Counted from the stretch's first letter, positions 7,200-16,892 are shown. The stretch: 64,000 nucleotides of DNA from Streptomyces antnestii (GCF_004005495.1 NZ_RZYA01000005.1:186001-250000), one strand, 5' to 3'. Translations and numbers: made by a program. Notes: generated from the letters alone by a model not told the origin.

Positions 7200-8564
7200 A
7201 TGACCACTGTGGCCGGCAAGCCAGGGCTCGGATCGATCGCCGCCCGGCTCGAACGACTTCCACAATCCCGATGGCACGTGAAGGTCAGATTCCTGATCGG
7301 CGCCGTCACCTTCTTCGAGGCGTTCGACCAGCTTCTCTCCGCGTCCGCGCTCCCCGTCCTGATCAAGGACTGGCACCTGAGCACGGCCCAGGCGACCTTC
7401 GCCATCACCTCCGGCTCCGTCGGCATGCTCCTGGGCGCCCTGGTCGCCGGGTGGCTGGGCGACCGCGTCGGCCGGGTGCGCACCGTGGCCCTCGGTGTCG
7501 CCGTCACCGCGCTCGCGAGCCTCGCGGTGGCCTTCTCGAACAACATCGAGATGTTCTCGCTCTGCCGCTTCGTGCAGGGCCTCGGCATCGGCGGCGTCGT
7601 CCCCGTGGCGGCCACGTACATCAACGAGATCGCCCGCTCCGACAAGCGCGGCCGGTTCGTCCTGATCTACGAGATGATCTTCCCGCTCGGACTCGCCGCG
7701 GCCACCCTCGTCGCCGTATGGGTGGTGCCCACCTTCGGCTGGCGCGCCATGTTCGTGATCGGCGCCCTGCCCGTCCTGCTCGCCGTCGTCCTGCCCAAGA
7801 AGGTCGTCGAGTCGCCCCGCTGGCTGCTCTCCCAGGGTCGTACCGAAGAGGCCGAGCAGGTCATCGCCCGCATCGAGGCGGAGGTCGCGGCCGCCACCGG
7901 CGCGGACCTGCCCGAGCCGGTCGAGGGCCGCGGGGACGACACCGCCAAGGGCAGCCTGCGGGATCTGTTCACCGGCAAGTACCTGCGCCGCACGACCGTG
8001 CTCTCCGCCCTCTGGTTCGTGGCGTACTACGTCAACCACGGCATCTCCACCTGGCTGCCCTCGCTGTACGTCAAGCACTTCGGCCTCGACCTGACCACCG
8101 CGCTCACGTACACCCTGCTCAGCAACGTGACGGGCCTCCTCGGCACCTTCGCCGTCGCCCTCGTCATCGACCGCATCGGCCGTCGCCCCGCCCTCGTGGC
8201 CGCACTCGGCGGCAGTGCGCTCACCCTCGTGACGCTCGCCCTGGTCGGTGTGACGTCCGGCAGCCAGGTCGCGCTCTTCGCCTCCTGCACGACGTTCTTC
8301 GTCTACGCGATCAACGCGGGCCTGTACCTCTACTCGCCCGAGCTGTACCCGACGTGCAACCGCGCCAAGGGTGCCGCGTTCGGTGGCCTGTGGAACCGCC
8401 TCGGCGTCATCCTCGGCCCGATCACGGTCGGCGCGATCCTCGGCGGGGGCGGCAGCCTCACCCTCGTCTTCGCCCAGCTCGCCGGGGTCGCCGCGGTGGG
8501 TGCGGTGATCGCACTCTTCGCGGTGGAGACGAAGGGCAAGACGCTGGAGGAGCTCAACTCCTGA
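7200..8564 (+). CDS. MFS transporter, metabolite/H+ symporter type
   Basis: A 454-residue twelve-helix major facilitator. It has the loop 2-3 signature GWLGDRVGRVRT, the repeat in the second half (DRIGRRPAL), and the sugar/aromatic-acid-symporter-like segment RFVQGLGIGGVVPVAATYINEI followed by a helix-5 region. A charged VESPRWLLSQGR loop is typical of the metabolite:H+ symporter group (MhpT, NiaP, shikimate and benzoate carriers). It is divergent from the catabolic operon and probably imports that operon's substrate (inference). The ATG follows a GAAAGG site. Confidence 0.9.
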   Translation: MTTVAGKPGLGSIAARLERLPQSRWHVKVRFLIGAVTFFEAFDQLLSASALPVLIKDWHLSTAQATFAITSGSVGMLLGALVAGWLGDRVGRVRTVALGVAVTALASLAVAFSNNIEMFSLCRFVQGLGIGGVVPVAATYINEIARSDKRGRFVLIYEMIFPLGLAAATLVAVWVVPTFGWRAMFVIGALPVLLAVVLPKKVVESPRWLLSQGRTEEAEQVIARIEAEVAAATGADLPEPVEGRGDDTAKGSLRDLFTGKYLRRTTVLSALWFVAYYVNHGISTWLPSLYVKHFGLDLTTALTYTLLSNVTGLLGTFAVALVIDRIGRRPALVAALGGSALTLVTLALVGVTSGSQVALFASCTTFFVYAINAGLYLYSPELYPTCNRAKGAAFGGLWNRLGVILGPITVGAILGGGGSLTLVFAQLAGVAAVGAVIALFAVETKGKTLEELNS

Positions 8565-8592
8565 CGGAGGACCGGCAGTTCGCCGGCTTCGA

Positions 8593-8639
8593 GGGGGCGG
8601 CGCCCAGGGGAATGGTCAGACATTCCCTGGGCCCGCCCC
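8593..8639. terminator. Convergent (bidirectional) terminator
   Basis: Inverted repeat gcccagg(g)gaatg / cattccctgggc with a one-base bulge, extended by outer gggcgg/ccgccc pairing. It lies between the convergent MFS and XdhC-like genes. There is a short A run after it (ttcaaaaaa on the plus strand) which reads as T on the minus-strand side. Confidence 0.7.
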
Positions 8640-8659
8640 TCCGTCAGTTCAAAAAAGGC

Positions 8660-9757
8660 TCACGACGCGTGCACCGGCCCCTCAAGGCCGCTCAGTGCGA
8701 GGCCGCTCCCGCCCCGGCGCACCGCGATGATCTCCGCCGCGATGGACACCGCCGTCTCCTCGGGCCCGCGCCCGCCGAGGTCGAGGCCGATCGGTGAGCG
8801 CAGGCGCGCGAGCTCGGCCTCGCCCAGGCCCGCCGCGCGCAGCCGCGCCAGACGGTCCTCGTGCGTACGGCGACTGCCCATGGCCCCCACGTAACCGGCC
8901 CGGCTGCGCAGCGCCAGCTCCAGCAGGGGCACGTCGAACTTGGCGTCATGGGTGAGCACACACACGGCCGTGGCGGCGTCCACCTGGTCCTCGTGCGCCG
9001 CGAACCAGCGGTGCGGCCAGTCCACGACCACCTCGTTCGCCTCGGGGAAGCGTTCGGGCGTCGCGAAGACGGGACGGGCGTCACACACGGTCACCCGGTG
9101 GCCGAGCAGCGCGCCGATACGGACGAGGGGCCGCGCGAACTCGACCGCGCCGCACACCAGGAGGTGCGGCGGCGCCCCGAAGACCTGCACGAACAGCTCC
9201 CGCTCGGGCGCGCACGACGGGGCTGCGCCGCCCGGCTCGCCCACCCGCACCAGGCCGCTCGTGCCACGGGCGAGCAGCCCTTCGGCGGCCTCCGCGGCCG
9301 CCCGGTCGAGGCGCGCGTCGCCCAGCGACCCGCTCAGCCCGGAAGCGCCCACGGCGAGACTCCCGGCCGCGCCCTCCACCGGGGTCACCAGCGCCACCGG
9401 CGCATGGGCCGCGAGGTCCGCGGCCACCCGTTGGAGCGGTGCGTCGGCGGTGACCTCGTGAACCAGTACCTCGATGGTTCCGCCGCAGGTCAGGCCCACC
9501 GAGAAGGCTTCGTCGTCGCTGACTCCGTAGGTCTCGCGGGCGGGTCCCGCGCCGGCCAGGACGTCCTCCGCGACCGCGCACACCGCGGCCTCCACGCAGC
9601 CCCCGGAGACGTTGCCGACGACCCGGCCGTCCTCGGCGACCAGCATCGACGTACCCGCGGGGTGCGGGGCGGAGCCCCAGGTGTGGACGACCGTCGCCAT
9701 CGCGAAGCGGGTCGCGGCGGCCTGCCACGCGGCGGCCTGGTCGATCACGTGTCGCAT
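8660..9757 (-). CDS. XdhC/CoxI-family protein (molybdoenzyme maturation)
   Basis: A 365-residue protein with the N-terminal XdhC/CoxI domain (VHTWGSAPHPAGTSMLV, GNVSGGCVEAAV, LTCGGTIEVLVHE) and a C-terminal Rossmann-like XdhC domain (YVGAMGSRRTHEDRL, RLRSPIGLDLGGRGPEETAVSIAAEI). XdhC-type proteins bind molybdenum cofactor and insert it, sulfurated, into xanthine-dehydrogenase or CO-dehydrogenase-like enzymes. No molybdoenzyme gene is in the window, so its client is unknown. The start was set at ATG 9755-9757 because GAGGTGAG lies just upstream; an in-frame ATG 54 bp further up lacks such a site. Confidence 0.88.
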   Translation of the reverse strand: MRHVIDQAAAWQAAATRFAMATVVHTWGSAPHPAGTSMLVAEDGRVVGNVSGGCVEAAVCAVAEDVLAGAGPARETYGVSDDEAFSVGLTCGGTIEVLVHEVTADAPLQRVAADLAAHAPVALVTPVEGAAGSLAVGASGLSGSLGDARLDRAAAEAAEGLLARGTSGLVRVGEPGGAAPSCAPERELFVQVFGAPPHLLVCGAVEFARPLVRIGALLGHRVTVCDARPVFATPERFPEANEVVVDWPHRWFAAHEDQVDAATAVCVLTHDAKFDVPLLELALRSRAGYVGAMGSRRTHEDRLARLRAAGLGEAELARLRSPIGLDLGGRGPEETAVSIAAEIIAVRRGGSGLALSGLEGPVHAS

Positions 9758-9922
9758 GTCGCTCACCTCGCGCACACCGAGTCGGCTGCACCCTCTTGCC
9801 CATGAGAACACCGTTCGGCGTCGGCATCATCGCAGGCGCGCGTCCGGACGTGATCGCTTCAGGGGTAGGATTTTCAGGGGCGTAGGACATCTCGCCCACC
9901 CGGAAGAGGCCGAGGGGACGGG

Positions 9923-10459
9923 ATGGCTGATCGGAAGGCCGCGCGGCGGGATGCCGTGGCGCAGTTCATCGACGACTGGGCGCGGGAGCGGCCCGAGCTG
10001 GACACGACCCCGCTGGAGGTCCTCGCCCGGCTGCACCGCTCGTTCCTGCGGTACAACACCAAGCTGATCGCGTCGATAGAGCGGCACGGGCTCTCCGTCG
10101 CCGGCTTCGACGTGCTGACCGCGCTGCGCCGCTCCGGCGCGCCGTACCGCCTGACCGCCGGGCAGCTCGCCGACCAGGGCCTCGTCTCGTCGGCCGGGGT
10201 CACCCTGCGGATAGACCGCCTGGAGAAGGACGGTCTGATCGTCAGGGAGCGCGACGACGACGACCGCAGGGTCGTCTACTCGCGGCTCACGGACGAGGGC
10301 CTCGCCAAGGTCGACGAGGTGTTCACCGAGCACCTCGACAACGAACGCCGGATGCTCGGCGAGCTCTCCCCGGCGGAGTGCCGCCAGCTCTCGCGGCTCC
10401 TGCGCAAGCTGGAGGACTCCATCCTGGGGTCGGACGCCCCGGACGAAGCCGCCTCGTAG
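9923..10459 (+). CDS. MarR-family transcriptional regulator
   Basis: A 178-residue winged-helix MarR regulator: LSVAGFDVLTALRRSG, recognition region QLADQGLVSSAGVTLRIDRLEKDGLIVRE, and the wing RDDDDRRVVYSRLTDEG. The long N-terminus (about 45 residues) and helical C-terminus form the dimer interface. It diverges from the XdhC-like gene across a 165-bp intergenic region and faces a luciferase-like monooxygenase gene end to end. Its ligand and targets cannot be told; autoregulation and control of the divergent gene are usual in the family. Confidence 0.9.
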   Translation: MADRKAARRDAVAQFIDDWARERPELDTTPLEVLARLHRSFLRYNTKLIASIERHGLSVAGFDVLTALRRSGAPYRLTAGQLADQGLVSSAGVTLRIDRLEKDGLIVRERDDDDRRVVYSRLTDEGLAKVDEVFTEHLDNERRMLGELSPAECRQLSRLLRKLEDSILGSDAPDEAAS

Positions 10460-10470
10460 GACGGAGGCGC

Positions 10471-11529
10471 TCACTCCCACAGGGAGCTGGGCGCCTCCTT
10501 CCTGATCACCGGCGCGATCTCCTCGGCGAACCGCTGCAGCGTCTCGATCTGCTCGCCCGTCCCCTGCCCGAAGGCGTCGACGGTGATCGACTGGAGGTCG
10601 TGCCGGTACACCGCGTGGTAGCCGAGGATCTTGTCGATGATCTGCTGCGGTGAACCGATCAGCTGGGGCCCGTCCGCGATGGCGTCCTCGACCGTGCGGA
10701 ACGGCGTGTTGTAGCCCGCCTTCCCCGCCAGGTGCGGCTTGAAGGACTGCGCGACCTTCGCCTCGTACAGGTCCTTGAAGCGCGCCACCGCCTGTTCGTG
10801 CGAGTCCGCGATGAGCAGGCCGCCCGAGCCCGCCGCGACATGCGCCCGCGCCGGATCGTGCCCGTATGCCTCGAAGCGCTCGCGGTAGTGGTCGATCAGC
10901 TTCGCGTAGGCCGCGCGCGGCTGGATGGCGTTGGCCGTGAACAGCGGGTCGCCGTGCCGGGCCGCGAGCTCCGGGGAGTTGAGCGAGGTCGCCGAGCCGT
11001 GCCAGACGCGGGGGAGCCCCGCGTACGGGCGCGGCACCGTGGTCACGTTCTTGAGGGCGGGCCTGAACTCGCCCTCCCAGTCGACGCCTTCCTCGCTCCA
11101 CAGGCGCCTCAGGAGCTCGTACTTCTCCTCCTGGAGGTCCCACTGGCGTGTCTCGTCGAGCCCGAAGAGGTCGAAGTGACCGGCCTCCGCACCCTTGCCG
11201 ATCACCAACTCGACGCGTCCGTGGGAGAGTTGGTCGAGGGTCGCGTAGTCCTCGGCGACCCGCACCGGATCGAGGATCGCGACGACGGTGACGCCGGTCA
11301 GCAGCCTGATCCGGGACGTACGGGCGGCCAGCGCGCCGAGGACCACCGTCGGACTCGACGACAGGAACGCCCCCGCGTGCCGCTCGCCGACCGCGTACGC
11401 GTCGTAGCCGGCCTCCTCCGCCGCGACACCGACGTCGACGACCTGCGCCAACCGGTCGGCGGCGGAGGGGAGTTCACCGGTGAGGGGATGCGGCGCGTGG
11501 CCGATGATCGACAGGACCTGGAACTTCAT
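10471..11529 (-). CDS. LLM-class flavin-dependent oxidoreductase
   Basis: A 352-residue luciferase-like TIM-barrel protein. Seen are the N-terminal GYDAYAVGERHAG, RIRLLTGVTV, the flavin-region DQLSHGRVELVIGKG, and late GSPQQIIDKIL. Such enzymes use reduced FMN or F420 to oxidise or oxygenate organic substrates. Nothing in the neighbourhood fixes a substrate. It ends 11 bp from the convergent MarR gene, and its start ATG is 125 bp downstream of the end of glpD, beyond that gene's terminator. Confidence 0.85.
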   Translation of the reverse strand: MKFQVLSIIGHAPHPLTGELPSAADRLAQVVDVGVAAEEAGYDAYAVGERHAGAFLSSSPTVVLGALAARTSRIRLLTGVTVVAILDPVRVAEDYATLDQLSHGRVELVIGKGAEAGHFDLFGLDETRQWDLQEEKYELLRRLWSEEGVDWEGEFRPALKNVTTVPRPYAGLPRVWHGSATSLNSPELAARHGDPLFTANAIQPRAAYAKLIDHYRERFEAYGHDPARAHVAAGSGGLLIADSHEQAVARFKDLYEAKVAQSFKPHLAGKAGYNTPFRTVEDAIADGPQLIGSPQQIIDKILGYHAVYRHDLQSITVDAFGQGTGEQIETLQRFAEEIAPVIRKEAPSSLWE

Positions 11530-11594
11530 GCCCCCACTCTCGCGCCCGGGCGTTGCGGGCGTATGTACGCGGCATGGCAGCGCACCCGGGCAGG

Positions 11595-11633
11595 CGTGAG
11601 GGGCGGCTCCCCCCGTGGCAGCCGCCCCTCACG
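11595..11633 (-). terminator. Terminator of the glpFKD operon
   Basis: A perfect 14-bp inverted repeat (cgtgaggggcggct / agccgcccctcacg) with an 11-nt loop lies 20 bp beyond the glpD stop codon. No T run follows, as is common in Streptomyces. Confidence 0.8.
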
Positions 11634-11653
11634 TCATATGGATCCAGAGGTAC

Positions 11654-13276
11654 TTACTTCTTGTCGAGCACGTCCTGGACCTTGGCCCGCACCTCGTCCG
11701 TGGCGAGGCCCCGGATCGTCAGCGTCGTGCGACGGCGCAGCACGTCGTCCGCCGTCTCGGCCCACTCGTGGTCCCGCGCGTACACGACCTGCGCCATGAT
11801 CTCGGGCGCGTCCGGGTGGACCCGCTCGGCCAGCGCCGCGTCCTCGTTGGCAAGCCGCGCGATGTCGAAGGCCAGCGAGCCGTAGTGCGTCGCCAGGTGC
11901 CTCGCGGTGTCGGCCGCCATGCGCGGACCGGGGGCCGGGTTGTCGACCAGGAGCCGGTGTGCCACGGCGCGCGGGTTGGCGACACCGGGCAGCGGTATCC
12001 GCTTCGGCAGCTCCCTGACCGGCTCGAAGTCCTCGCCGAGCGGGTGGCCCGGCAGCGACTCCAGCTTCTTCATGACCGTACGGCCGATGTGCCGGAACGT
12101 CGTCCACTTGCCGCCCGCGACGGACAGCATGCCGCCCCGGCCCTCGGTGACGACCGTCTCGCGCTTCGCCTTGGACGTGTCGCCTGGCCCGCCGGGCAGC
12201 ACACGAAGCCCCGCGAACGAGTAGGTGATCAGGTCCCGCTTCAGCTGCTGGTCCCGTACGGAGAAGGCCGCCTCGTCCAGGATCTGGGCGGTGTCCTTCT
12301 CGGTGACCGACACGTCGCGCGGGTCGCCCTCGTACTCCTCGTCCGTCGTGCCGAGGAGCAGCATGTCCTCCCACGGGAGCGCGAACGTGATGCGGTACTT
12401 GTCGATCGGCGTCGCCAGCGCGGCCTTCCACGGAGAGGTGCGCTTGAGGACGAGGTGCGCGCCCTTGGAGAGGCGGATCGAGGGGGCCGCGTTCGCGTCC
12501 TCCATGGCGCGCAGGTGGTCGACCCACGGGCCGGTCGCGTTCAGCACGAGCCGGGCGTTCACGCCGAACTCCTCGCCGTCGACGCGGTCCCTGAGGTCCG
12601 CGCCCGTGACCCGGCCCCGCGTGAAGCGCAGGCCCGTGACCTCGGCGTGGTTGAGGACGACGGCGCCGGCGTCGACGGCCGCGCGGACCGTCATCAGGGC
12701 CATGCGCGCGTCGTTCATCTGGTCGTCGCCGTACACGGCCACGGCCTTCAGGTTCTCCGTCCGCAGCTCGGGCACGTCCTGCTGCGCCTTCGCGGGGGAG
12801 AGCAGGTGCCCGACACCGTCACCGAACCCCGACAGCGCGCTGTACGCGAAGACACCCGCGCCCAGCTTCGCCGCCCCGTGCGGGCCGCCCTTGTAGACGG
12901 GCAGGTAGAACGTGAGCGGGTTGGCGAGGTGCGGCGCCACCTGACGCGACACCGCACGCCGCTCGAAGTGGTTCTCCGCCACCAGCTTCACCGCGCCGGT
13001 CTGCAGGTAGCGCAGCCCGCCGTGGAGGAGCTTGGAGGAGGCGGAGGAGGTGGCGCCGGCGAAGTCACCGGCGTCCACCAGGGCCACCCGCAGTCCCGAC
13101 TGCGCGGCATGCCAGGCGGTGGAGATGCCCAGAATCCCGCCGCCGATCACCAGGAGGTCGTACGTCGCCTTGGAAAGCAGCTCCCGGGTCTCGGCGCGGC
13201 TCGCTGCCTTGTACGACGCAGTCGAGCCGGCGGCCGGATGCGTCCCGAGGGCAGGGACGCTCTGCAGGGTGGTCAT
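11654..13276 (-). CDS. glpD: Aerobic glycerol-3-phosphate dehydrogenase
   Basis: A 540-residue FAD enzyme that oxidises sn-glycerol 3-phosphate to dihydroxyacetone phosphate and passes electrons to the membrane quinone pool. The N-terminal FAD motif is LLVIGGGILGISTAWHAAQSG, followed by DAGDFAGATSSASSKLLHGGLRYL, typical of GlpD. The middle has NATGPWVDHLR and the C-terminal half the DAO_C domain. It starts 3 bp after the glpK stop codon, so it is co-transcribed with glpF-glpK. The equivalent in S. coelicolor is gylB of the gylCABX operon. Confidence 0.97.
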   Translation of the reverse strand: MTTLQSVPALGTHPAAGSTASYKAASRAETRELLSKATYDLLVIGGGILGISTAWHAAQSGLRVALVDAGDFAGATSSASSKLLHGGLRYLQTGAVKLVAENHFERRAVSRQVAPHLANPLTFYLPVYKGGPHGAAKLGAGVFAYSALSGFGDGVGHLLSPAKAQQDVPELRTENLKAVAVYGDDQMNDARMALMTVRAAVDAGAVVLNHAEVTGLRFTRGRVTGADLRDRVDGEEFGVNARLVLNATGPWVDHLRAMEDANAAPSIRLSKGAHLVLKRTSPWKAALATPIDKYRITFALPWEDMLLLGTTDEEYEGDPRDVSVTEKDTAQILDEAAFSVRDQQLKRDLITYSFAGLRVLPGGPGDTSKAKRETVVTEGRGGMLSVAGGKWTTFRHIGRTVMKKLESLPGHPLGEDFEPVRELPKRIPLPGVANPRAVAHRLLVDNPAPGPRMAADTARHLATHYGSLAFDIARLANEDAALAERVHPDAPEIMAQVVYARDHEWAETADDVLRRRTTLTIRGLATDEVRAKVQDVLDKK

Positions 13277-13279
13277 GTC

Positions 13280-14824
13280 TTACTCCTCGCCACTTTCGTC
13301 GAGCCAGCCCATGGAGCGTTCAACGGCCTTGAGCCAGCTCTTGTACTCACGGTCGCGCTTCTCCGCGGCCATGTTGGGAGTCCACTCGGCGGCCCTGCGC
13401 CAGTTGGCGCGCAGCTCGTCGGTCGAGGACCAGAAGCCGACGGCGAGACCGGCGGCGTAGGCGGCACCGAGGCAGGTGGTCTCGGCGACCATCGGGCGCA
13501 CCACAGGGGCGTCCACGAAGTCCGAGAGCGTCTGCATCAGCAGGTTGTTGGAGGTCATGCCGCCGTCGACCTTGATCGCCGCGAGCTCGACGCCGGAGTC
13601 CTTCGTCATGGCGTCGGTGATCTCACGGGTCTGCCAGGCAGTGGCCTCGAGCACGGCGCGCGCGAGGTGCGCCTTGGTGACGTACCGGGTCAGGCCGGCG
13701 ATCACACCGCGGGCGTCGGAGCGCCAGTACGGGGCGAACAGACCGGAGAAGGCCGGCACGAAGTACGCGCCGCCGTTGTCCTCGACCGACGACGCGAGGG
13801 TCTCGATCTCGGCGGCGGTGGAGATCAGGCCCATCTGGTCGCGCATCCACTGCACCAGCGAACCGGTGACGGCGATCGAGCCCTCCAGGGCGTAGACCGC
13901 CTTCTGGTCGCCGATGCGGTAGCCGACGGTGGTCAGCAGGCCGTTGTACGAGTTGACCGGCTTGTGGCCGGTGTTCATCAGCAGGAAGGTGCCGGTGCCG
14001 TACGTCGACTTGGCCTCGCCCTCGGAGAAGCAGGTCTGGCCGAACAGGGCCGCCTGCTGGTCGCCGAGCGCGGACGCGACGGGAACGCCGCCGAGGAGGT
14101 CGCCGAGCCGGCCGCCGCTGACCTCGCCGTACACCTCGGAGGACGAGCGGATCTCCGGCAGTATGGCCAGCGGGACGCCGATGGACTCGGCGATCTTCGG
14201 GTCCCACTCCATGGTGTGGAGGTTCATTAGCATGGTGCGGGAGGCGTTGGTGACGTCGGTGACGTGGTGGCCGCCGTTGACACCGCCCGTCAGGTTCCAG
14301 ATGACCCAGGTGTCCATGGTGCCGAAGAGGATGTCGCCCGCCTCGGCGCGCTCGCGCAGGCCCTCGACGTTGTCGAGCAGCCAGCGGGCCTTGGGGCCGG
14401 CGAAGTAGGAGGCGAGCGGCAGGCCGGTCTCGCGGCGGAAGCGGTCCTGGCCCACGTTGCGCCCGAGCTCCTTGCACAGGGCGTCGGTGCGGGTGTCCTG
14501 CCAGACGATGGCGTTGTGGACGGGCTCACCGGTGTTCTTGTCCCAGAGCAGCGTGGTCTCGCGCTGGTTGGTGATGCCGATGGCCTTGATGTCGTCGCGG
14601 GTGATGCCGGCCTTGGTGACGGCCCCGGCGACGACCTCCTGGACGTTGGTCCAGATCTCGGTCGCGTTGTGCTCGACCCAGCCCGGCTTCGGGAAGATCT
14701 GCTCGTGCTCCTTCTGGTCGACGGAGACGATCCGGCCGTCCTTGTCGAAGACGATGCAGCGGCTGGAGGTGGTGCCCTGGTCGATCGCCGCGATGAAGGG
14801 GCCTGCGGTGTGTGCGTCGGTCAC
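13280..14824 (-). CDS. glpK: Glycerol kinase
   Basis: A 514-residue FGGY kinase converting glycerol and ATP to sn-glycerol 3-phosphate. The phosphate-1 motif [22 protein letters not shown], and the ATP site near [12 protein letters not shown] and [14 protein letters not shown] are all present. The start is a GTG (14822-14824) preceded by GGAG. It lies 59 bp after glpF and 3 bp before glpD, matching gylA in the gyl operon. Confidence 0.97.
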   Translation of the reverse strand: MTDAHTAGPFIAAIDQGTTSSRCIVFDKDGRIVSVDQKEHEQIFPKPGWVEHNATEIWTNVQEVVAGAVTKAGITRDDIKAIGITNQRETTLLWDKNTGEPVHNAIVWQDTRTDALCKELGRNVGQDRFRRETGLPLASYFAGPKARWLLDNVEGLRERAEAGDILFGTMDTWVIWNLTGGVNGGHHVTDVTNASRTMLMNLHTMEWDPKIAESIGVPLAILPEIRSSSEVYGEVSGGRLGDLLGGVPVASALGDQQAALFGQTCFSEGEAKSTYGTGTFLLMNTGHKPVNSYNGLLTTVGYRIGDQKAVYALEGSIAVTGSLVQWMRDQMGLISTAAEIETLASSVEDNGGAYFVPAFSGLFAPYWRSDARGVIAGLTRYVTKAHLARAVLEATAWQTREITDAMTKDSGVELAAIKVDGGMTSNNLLMQTLSDFVDAPVVRPMVAETTCLGAAYAAGLAVGFWSSTDELRANWRRAAEWTPNMAAEKRDREYKSWLKAVERSMGWLDESGEE

Positions 14825-14883
14825 GGTGTGCTCCTGGAGGTTCTCGGTCCGGCTCTGGCGGTCGTGCGGGGGGATCTACGCGC

Positions 14884-15681
14884 CTACTTGAAGGCGATGT
14901 TGTAGAGGCCGCCCGCTATGGCGCCGCCGATGAGCGGGCCTGCGACCGGGATCCACGCGTACGTCCAGTCGGAGCCGCCCTTGTTCGGCAGGGGCAGCAG
15001 GGAGTGCACGATGCGGGGGCCGAGGTCGCGGACCGGGTTGATGGCGTAGCCGGTGGGGCCGCCGAGCGAGAGGCCGATGCCGACGACGACGAACGCGGTG
15101 ACCATGGCACCGAGGGTGCCCAGGCCGTTGCCGCCGTCGTTCAGGCCCTCGGTGAGGATGGCCAGGACGAGCACGACCGTGGCGATGATCTCGGTGATCA
15201 GGTTCTGTGCGGCGTTGCGGATCTCCGGGCCGGTCGAGAAGACGCCGAGCACGGGACCGGCCTTCGGCGCGGCCTTCGGGTCGACCATGCCTTCCTCACC
15301 GTTGCCGGCGTGCGCCGCGAGGACCGCGGGGTCGGTCAGATGCGCCTGGAACTGTCCGTAGTACGTCGCCCAGACCAGTACGGCGCCGATCATCGCGCCG
15401 AGGAGCTGCGAGGCCAGGTAGAGCGGAACGTCGCTCCACGGGGTGGCGCCCTTGATGGCCAGACCTATGGTGACCGCCGGGTTCAGGTGGGCGCCTGACA
15501 CGCCCCCCGCCAGGTAGGCGGCGGTCAGCACCGCGAAGCCCCACCCGAAGGTGATCGCGACCCAGCCGGCGTTCTGCGCCTTGGAGCGCTTCAGCGTGAC
15601 GGCGGCACACACGCCACCGCCCAGCAGTACGAGTACGGCGGTACCGATGGTCTCGCCGATGAAGATGTCGGAGCTGGACAC
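14884..15681 (-). CDS. glpF: Glycerol uptake facilitator (aquaglyceroporin)
   Basis: A 265-residue MIP channel with six membrane segments. Both pore motifs are intact: the first NPA in [13 protein letters not shown] and the second as NPVRDLGPR (NPV rather than NPA, with the conserved downstream Arg). GlpF lets glycerol diffuse in, after which GlpK traps it. It starts with a GTG and is the first gene of the glycerol operon, matching gylC. A GylR-like operator lies about 125 bp upstream. Confidence 0.95.
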   Translation of the reverse strand: MSSSDIFIGETIGTAVLVLLGGGVCAAVTLKRSKAQNAGWVAITFGWGFAVLTAAYLAGGVSGAHLNPAVTIGLAIKGATPWSDVPLYLASQLLGAMIGAVLVWATYYGQFQAHLTDPAVLAAHAGNGEEGMVDPKAAPKAGPVLGVFSTGPEIRNAAQNLITEIIATVVLVLAILTEGLNDGGNGLGTLGAMVTAFVVVGIGLSLGGPTGYAINPVRDLGPRIVHSLLPLPNKGGSDWTYAWIPVAGPLIGGAIAGGLYNIAFK

Positions 15682-15805
15682 CCGCGACTCCTTTGTCCTT
15701 CGTCCAGGGGAAGCCGAACCCCGGGTCCCTCTCCGGTGGTTCGCGCCCTCAGGTGAGGGCGGTTTCGGCCCTGGCTTGTCACACTCTAACGCCTATTGCC
15801 GGTAG

Positions 15806-15828
15806 GTGTTCGACAATGCCGACCGATG
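15806..15828. promoter_or_regulatory. Putative GylR operator upstream of glpF
   Basis: A 23-bp element beginning gtgttcgacaatgccg matches a segment upstream of gylR in 19 of 23 positions (16893-16915, opposite orientation). Both are imperfect palindromes around TTCrrCAwTGCyGAA-like half sites, as expected for an IclR-type dimer. The spacing to the glpF start is about 125 bp. The other bases of the 414-bp gap from 15682 to 16095 hold the gylR terminator and no recognisable gene. Confidence 0.65.
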
Positions 15829-16030
15829 GACGCGAGTCTCACCCGGTGTTACTCGCTAGTCAAGGGTTCCGTTATCGAAAACTCGATCGTTATTGATCGG
15901 GTCGGGTTATCGGTGCTGGCCGGGGGTGAAGTGCCTGGACTGCGCGTCCATCGATGGTGTCGCGGGCGGGTGCACCCTGCACGTTGAACGGGGGGTGGAG
16001 AGCGGCGTGCCCCGGCCGGGCAACGGAAAG

Positions 16031-16052
16031 GCCCCGCCTCTGAAGGCGGGGC
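16031..16052 (-). terminator. gylR terminator
   Basis: A GC-rich hairpin gccccgcct / aggcggggc with a 4-nt loop, 44 bp beyond the gylR stop codon. It separates gylR from the glpFKD operon. Confidence 0.75.
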
Positions 16053-16095
16053 CCGTGGTCCGTAAGGGTGACCGCGCTCGCGCGGCGCGGGAGGG

Positions 16096-16860
16096 TCAGA
16101 AGCGGCTGGCGCCCAGGTCCCTGGAGACCGCGCGGGCGCAGTCGCGCACGGCGGCGATCAGCTCGGGCCGCAGCTCCCCGTCGGCGCACACGCGCTCCAC
16201 GGCGCCGGTGATGCCGACCGCGCCGACGGGCATGCGCCGCCGGTCGTGGATGGGGGCCGCGACCGAGGCGACGCCCTCCCAGGTCTCCTCGACGTCGTCC
16301 GCGTACCCGCGCGCGCGGGTCAGGTCGAGGACGGTCTCGAACTCCTCGATGTCGCTCACCGTCCGCCCCGTGAAGGCCTTCCGCTCGGCCTCGACGACCT
16401 CGCTGTGCGCCACCGGGTCGTACGCCGACAGGACCTTGCCGAGCGCCGTGGAGTGCAGCGGCTGCATCGCGCCGACCTCCAGGACCTGACGGCTGTCGTC
16501 GGGCCGGAAGACGTGGTGCACGATCAGTACGCCCTGCTGGTGCAGGACACCGAGATAGACGCTCTCGCCGCTGGAGCGCGCCAGGTCGTCCGTCCACACC
16601 AGGGCGCGCGCCCGCAGTTCGTGGACGTCGAGATAGCTGTTGCCGAGGCGCAGCAGCTCCGCGCCCAGCTGGTAGCGGCCCGACGCGGCGTCCTGCTCGA
16701 CGAAGCCCTCGTGCTGAAGCGTGCGCAGAATGCCGTGCGCCGTCCCCTTGGCGAGGCTCAGCGCGGAGGCGATGTCCGAGAGGCCGAGCCGGCGCTCACC
16801 GCCCGCGAGGAGCCGCAGCATGGCGGCGGCCCGCTCGAGTGACTGGATGTTCCGTGCCAT
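16096..16860 (-). CDS. gylR: IclR-family regulator of the glycerol operon
   Basis: A 254-residue IclR protein: N-terminal winged helix (LERAAAMLRLLAGGERRLGLSDIASALSLAKG split across residues 6-37) and a C-terminal effector domain (VGAMQPLHSTALGKVLSAYDP, GVASVAAPIHDR). Start chosen at ATG 16858-16860 because GGGAGGAAGG precedes it and the resulting length and MARNIQSLERAA start match, from memory, S. coelicolor GylR. GylR represses the glycerol genes until inducer (glycerol 3-phosphate) accumulates. It sits upstream of, and in the same direction as, glpFKD, with its own promoter and terminator. Confidence 0.93.
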   Translation of the reverse strand: MARNIQSLERAAAMLRLLAGGERRLGLSDIASALSLAKGTAHGILRTLQHEGFVEQDAASGRYQLGAELLRLGNSYLDVHELRARALVWTDDLARSSGESVYLGVLHQQGVLIVHHVFRPDDSRQVLEVGAMQPLHSTALGKVLSAYDPVAHSEVVEAERKAFTGRTVSDIEEFETVLDLTRARGYADDVEETWEGVASVAAPIHDRRRMPVGAVGITGAVERVCADGELRPELIAAVRDCARAVSRDLGASRF

Positions 16861-16892
16861 CGCAGCCTTCCTCCCTCGATCCTCACGCCGAG

